Positions 16,176 to 19,135 of a stretch of 19,135 bases of DNA are shown piece after piece. The position numbers and the translations under genes are program-made. How positions within the stretch are numbered: the stretch's first letter is position 1; every line of letters starts with the position of its first letter. A model generated the notes under the pieces. It did not search any database. It saw only the letters and a list, made by a program, of their open reading frames with translations, and had not been told where the DNA came from. Origin of the DNA: an uncultured Sphingobacteriaceae bacterium (GTDB lineage: Bacteria; Bacteroidota; Bacteroidia; Sphingobacteriales; Sphingobacteriaceae). The stretch lies in contig CALNCF010000430.1 in NCBI GenBank assembly GCA_937875035.1, forward strand, positions 1 to 19,135, given 5' to 3'.

Positions 16176-17738
16176 CTACATAATATTTCTTTTCAGGCTT
16201 ACCAGCGTGTCTGCCTCCCGGGCTTTTTTATCTTTTTTCCAGGCGATGATCCTCACCGTATGAAGCACGATCCCCGACTTATGCCTGCGCGATTCATGAA
16301 TGCTTTCCACGGAGATCTCGAAGACCAGCTCGGGCCTGACCGTACGCACGGGACCAAATTTTTCGAGGGTATTTCTTCGGATGAAATCATCGATCTCCAA
16401 GAGCTCTTCCGTACCCAGCTCCGCCTCTGCCTTGGCTACCGTAACCAATTGCTTTCCGTTCCAGACACCCAGGGTATAATGACTGAACAATTCATCGGTT
16501 CCTTTCTGCGCGTACAGCAGCACGGCGTGCACGGAAAGGGTTCCCGCTTTGCGAAAGATCCAGTGCGCTTCCGGATCGGCATATCCGGAGCCAGCCTTTT
16601 TCATCAATACGCCCCGCGCACGTTCCATCCTCGAAAGAGCCAGCATCTTATCGAGGTCTTTTGCCGATGTGAATGGAACAAGCGTGCTAAGCAACAAAGC
16701 CGGTTGGGCCGTTTCCCGTACCAGGGTTTCGAGCAGGGTGCGCCGCTCTTCCAGGGTATGAGCATGCAAGGGCTGCCCCTTGTGCTCGGGCAGATCAAAC
16801 GCGTTAAACACTACCGGTGTTTCCGCCTGGATTTTTGCCGTCACATATTTCTTCTTTATCCTTGCCTGCAACACGGTTAACGACAAGGGTATCCCCTCGC
16901 TGTACGCGAGTATTTCACCGTCGAGCACCGTACCCTCAGGCCATGCTGAAGCCATGCTTGTAAGCTCGGGAAATTTATTGCTGAGCAACACTCCTGTTTC
17001 TGACCAGATATGCACCTGCCCTTCACGATATACTATTTGCGCGCGAAGCCCGTCCCATTTCCATTCGAGCAGCCAGCGCTCTTCATTTGTACTTTGAAAA
17101 GCATGCGTATCAACGATGACAGGATGAAAAGGGTATGGCAGGGAAACCCGGTCTGATCTTTCTTCCGGCCGGACCAGTTCCGCATACGTAAGGGTATAGG
17201 GAGTCCACTCTTGGGATAATCTTTTAGCAAGGATCTTTTCATCAAGCCCGGAGAGTTCAGACAAGGCGGTAACCACAACAGGCAACGAAACTTTCAGGCT
17301 CGCCCTTCCGCTGATCAACCGGAGCATAAACAGGCGTCCGGCAGGATCCGCTTCCGGGATGTGCCGCATAAACCATGCGTATTGTTCTTCCTCACTTTGC
17401 CTGTCCAATGCATATATCATGTTCATCCATTCGCTCAAACGTCTTTCTGGCATGGATTCTCTGCGGGGGATCAATAAGGAAAGTACTTCAGGTAATTCAC
17501 CTGTTACCTGCGAACATTCTTCAAACAGCCAGTCGGGAATATCGATGAGATCCATGCTCCAGGAAAGGATGCGTGCAGCCGGAATTATCCGCCGGGGTTT
17601 CCGGCCGGTCAGCAGAGCGATCGCATGGATCCGGTCTTCATCATCTACCTGATTCATGTATCGTTTCAGCGCATTCACACTATCGCGCGCAGCGCTTGCG
17701 TATTCCAGTGTTTCGAGCAAGAGGGTGAATGATCTCAT
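16176..17738 (-). CDS. ATP-dependent DNA ligase of the ligase-associated DNA-repair cassette
   Basis: The 520-residue protein has an N-terminal helical domain, then nucleotidyltransferase and OB domains. It would seal DNA nicks through an enzyme-AMP intermediate. Motif I is EWKWDGLRAQ with Lys227 as the adenylated residue, Asp229 and Arg232; motif III is VLDGEI (Glu275); motif IIIa lies in FNAFDLPE. The C-terminal part (EKFGPVRTVRPELVFEISVE, then RRHKSGI and RIIAWKKDK, motif VI region) matches the subfamily found beside an MBL exonuclease. Two positions look wrong for an active ligase. Motif IV, normally EGxMLK, reads RGVLMKK with Arg375 in place of Glu. Motif V, normally KWK, reads FRK (395-397), so its first Lys is missing. 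The gene overlaps the exonuclease stop by 4 bases (ATGA), indicating translational coupling. The usual downstream helicase is absent. Confidence 0.9.
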   Translation of the reverse strand: MRSFTLLLETLEYASAARDSVNALKRYMNQVDDEDRIHAIALLTGRKPRRIIPAARILSWSMDLIDIPDWLFEECSQVTGELPEVLSLLIPRRESMPERRLSEWMNMIYALDRQSEEEQYAWFMRHIPEADPAGRLFMLRLISGRASLKVSLPVVVTALSELSGLDEKILAKRLSQEWTPYTLTYAELVRPEERSDRVSLPYPFHPVIVDTHAFQSTNEERWLLEWKWDGLRAQIVYREGQVHIWSETGVLLSNKFPELTSMASAWPEGTVLDGEILAYSEGIPLSLTVLQARIKKKYVTAKIQAETPVVFNAFDLPEHKGQPLHAHTLEERRTLLETLVRETAQPALLLSTLVPFTSAKDLDKMLALSRMERARGVLMKKAGSGYADPEAHWIFRKAGTLSVHAVLLYAQKGTDELFSHYTLGVWNGKQLVTVAKAEAELGTEELLEIDDFIRRNTLEKFGPVRTVRPELVFEISVESIHESRRHKSGIVLHTVRIIAWKKDKKAREADTLVSLKRNIM

Positions 17739-18778
17739 AATTGCTCCTCTCCTGTATCACCAGGCAGGGCAGGATGATCGTCATCACCCGCCCCACCATA
17801 TAAGGTCTGCACCACCTCCGCGTCCAGGCCATCCTCCCGGAGCGACCGGGCCAGTGTTTCCGCATAGCCATGTGTTACAAACACACGTTCCGCCCCGGTC
17901 GCCCTAACCGCTGCGTTCAATCCTTTCCAGTCGGCATGGTCGGAAAGCACGAATCCCCGGTTCACATTCATCCGCTTCCTGAAATTACGCAGGCTCATCC
18001 AACCCGAGCAATAGCCGGTTTCGTAGGCTTCTATATTTTTGATCCATGATGAGTTGAACAGCGCGGGCGGGCAGAGCACAAAAGCATCCTGTAATTCCCT
18101 GCGGGAAGTTTCGGGGGTAAGCGTTCTGTAAGCGGGCAGCACCGCGCCATCGGCTGCAAGCGCCCGGTTGGTGTCGGCAATGCTCTGATGTACATATACC
18201 GGGCCGATCCGGTGATCGATATTGTGCAGGATATGTTGAGCCTTACCCAGGGAATAGCCCCCGATGAAGGTTGCTTTTCCATCTTCCTTATTCGCTTTCC
18301 ACCAATCGTTCATCTGCTGAAAGATGATGTGCTGGGGTTGCCAGTCGTATATCGGCAGACCGAAGGTCGATTCAGTAATAAACGCGTGGCAGGGTACTGC
18401 TTCAAAGGCCGTGGAAATGCCATCCTCTTCCGTTTTATAATCACCGGAAACAACCCACACTTCTTCTTTATATTCCACACGGACCTGGGCAGAACCTATA
18501 ATATGCCCGGCGGGATGAAGCGAGATTTTTACACCGCCAATAAATAAGGGTTGATCATACGCGAGCGTTTGCAGCTGAATGTGCTTACCCAGGCGCAGGC
18601 GCAGCACTTCGGCGCTTTGTTCGTGGGATAAATAAGATCGGCTTCCGGGATACGCGTGATCGGAATGCGCGTGCGTGATGACCGCATAATCTACCTTACG
18701 CCAGGGGTCGATGTAAAAATTCCCCCGGGAGCAGTATATTCCTTTGTCCGTAAATTCAAGCAATGGTCTTTTAGACAC
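17735..18778 (-). CDS. Ligase-associated DNA exonuclease (metallo-beta-lactamase/beta-CASP fold)
   Basis: This 347-residue protein of the SNM1/Artemis-like family is predicted to trim DNA ends in the cytosol before ligation. Metal-binding motifs are THAHSDHAYPG (His36, His38, Asp40, His41), HPAGHIIGSAQ, VSGDYKTEEDG, ITESTFGLPIYDW and, in the beta-CASP region, LSDHADW and FVTHGYAE. These match the exonuclease usually encoded next to an ATP-dependent ligase, an Lhr-like helicase and a PdeM phosphoesterase in a DNA-damage-response cassette. Here only the ligase follows, with a 4-base overlap. The upstream gene ends 21 bases before the start, so the three minus-strand genes may share one transcript. 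All key residues are present. Confidence 0.92.
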   Translation of the reverse strand: MSKRPLLEFTDKGIYCSRGNFYIDPWRKVDYAVITHAHSDHAYPGSRSYLSHEQSAEVLRLRLGKHIQLQTLAYDQPLFIGGVKISLHPAGHIIGSAQVRVEYKEEVWVVSGDYKTEEDGISTAFEAVPCHAFITESTFGLPIYDWQPQHIIFQQMNDWWKANKEDGKATFIGGYSLGKAQHILHNIDHRIGPVYVHQSIADTNRALAADGAVLPAYRTLTPETSRRELQDAFVLCPPALFNSSWIKNIEAYETGYCSGWMSLRNFRKRMNVNRGFVLSDHADWKGLNAAVRATGAERVFVTHGYAETLARSLREDGLDAEVVQTLYGGAGDDDHPALPGDTGEEQL

Positions 18779-18799
18779 GGCAGCGAAAGCAGAATGAGA

Positions 18800-19135
18800 T
18801 CAGTTTTTGCCCGAAGCAAATGCTCTCAGATAACGGTACAGTTCCATATATGTTTTCGCGGAGTCCTGGCCATCGGCCCATCGCAGCTCATGAACGGAAG
18901 AATCTTTTTGCAGCTTGATCGCGTAGGTCAGGTTACCGGGACGATCATACTGCTGCATTTCCACTCCGCTTTCCTTGATCCTGCTGAAAACCATATTCAC
19001 CGAATCGGTATTCGCCTGCCGGTAGAATTTCTGCTGGTATGGCTTGTTCGGGAAATGATACAGGAGGTAGATCTCTCCATTCTTCTGGATGACATAACCG
19101 GTAGAGGTGGCTGTGAACCCGCCGCTGTTATATAC
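18800..19135 (-). CDS. Unknown protein, 5' end outside window
   Basis: The frame is open from the right edge of the window (19135) to a TGA at 18800-18802, giving the last 111 residues. I do not recognise the family. The visible part contains alternating beta-strand-like stretches (FTATSTGYVIQKNGEIYLLY, LTYAIKLQ) and a short helical tail ending RAFASGKN. No transmembrane helix or catalytic motif is seen. An internal ATG at 19000 exists, but the frame continues upstream with normal codon use, so the true start is outside. The stop lies 21 bases before the exonuclease start on the same strand, suggesting a possible shared transcript but not a shared role. Confidence 0.7.
   Translation of the reverse strand, partial: VYNSGGFTATSTGYVIQKNGEIYLLYHFPNKPYQQKFYRQANTDSVNMVFSRIKESGVEMQQYDRPGNLTYAIKLQKDSSVHELRWADGQDSAKTYMELYRYLRAFASGKN

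Noticed and set aside
1..19135. CRISPR array, mobile element, phage or toxin-antitoxin/defence system
   Set aside because: No spaced direct repeats, transposase or integrase motifs, terminal inverted repeats, tRNA-associated junctions or defence-type domains were seen on either strand.

Overview
The window looks like an ordinary chromosomal segment of a member of the Bacteroidota, most likely near the Chitinophagales/Sphingobacteriales. The evidence is a DUF5686-type CarboxypepD_reg outer-membrane protein, a secreted TonB C-terminal-domain protein, a three-gene sdhCAB operon with a single five-helix cytochrome b, a ligase-associated DNA-repair gene pair, an LTA-synthase-like sulfatase in a Gram-negative context, and a TTTG/TAnnTTTG promoter. 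I see no transposase, integrase, phage gene, CRISPR array, tRNA or rRNA. The placement is inferred from gene content, not from a search.

Layout, left to right. 1-1611 (minus) is the 5' part of an LTA-synthase-family membrane phosphotransferase. A 247-base divergent gap follows, with a Bacteroidota-type promoter and a convincing SAM-II riboswitch aptamer in front of metK (1859-3112, plus). After a terminator comes a secreted S9 prolyl-oligopeptidase-like dipeptidyl peptidase (3255-5287, plus). It converges on a DUF5686 outer-membrane protein (5340-7797, minus), and a strong hairpin terminator separates the two. Both of these genes are interrupted by one single-base frameshift. Next are a Nudix hydrolase (7934-8488) whose end overlaps a secreted GH16 glycosidase (8478-9200), then an M1 metallopeptidase (9268-10935), all plus strand. 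An inverted-repeat terminator separates M1 from a secreted HExxH protein (10976-11638, minus). That gene diverges from a small secreted TonB_C protein (11723-12124, plus). Another hairpin terminator separates TonB_C from the succinate dehydrogenase operon on the minus strand (sdhC 15106-15882 or -15897, sdhA 13090-15075, sdhB 12204-12962). The right part, all minus strand, is an ATP-dependent DNA ligase (16176-17738), overlapping by 4 bases an upstream metallo-beta-lactamase-fold exonuclease (17735-18778), and a truncated unknown gene (18800-19135).

Functionally, one end holds methyl-donor synthesis under likely feedback control by its own product. The centre holds secreted peptide and glycan degradation and envelope proteins. 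The right end holds central respiration followed by a DNA end-processing and joining pair. No gap exceeds 300 bases.

The most interesting points are: the SAM-II aptamer sitting right at the predicted transcription start and about 80 bases upstream of metK; the ligase with normal motifs I and III but an apparently substituted motif IV glutamate and motif V lysine, in a repair cassette without its usual helicase and phosphoesterase neighbours; and the two nearby frameshifts, which may be sequencing errors. I did not find a convincing new multi-gene system; most of the window is housekeeping.
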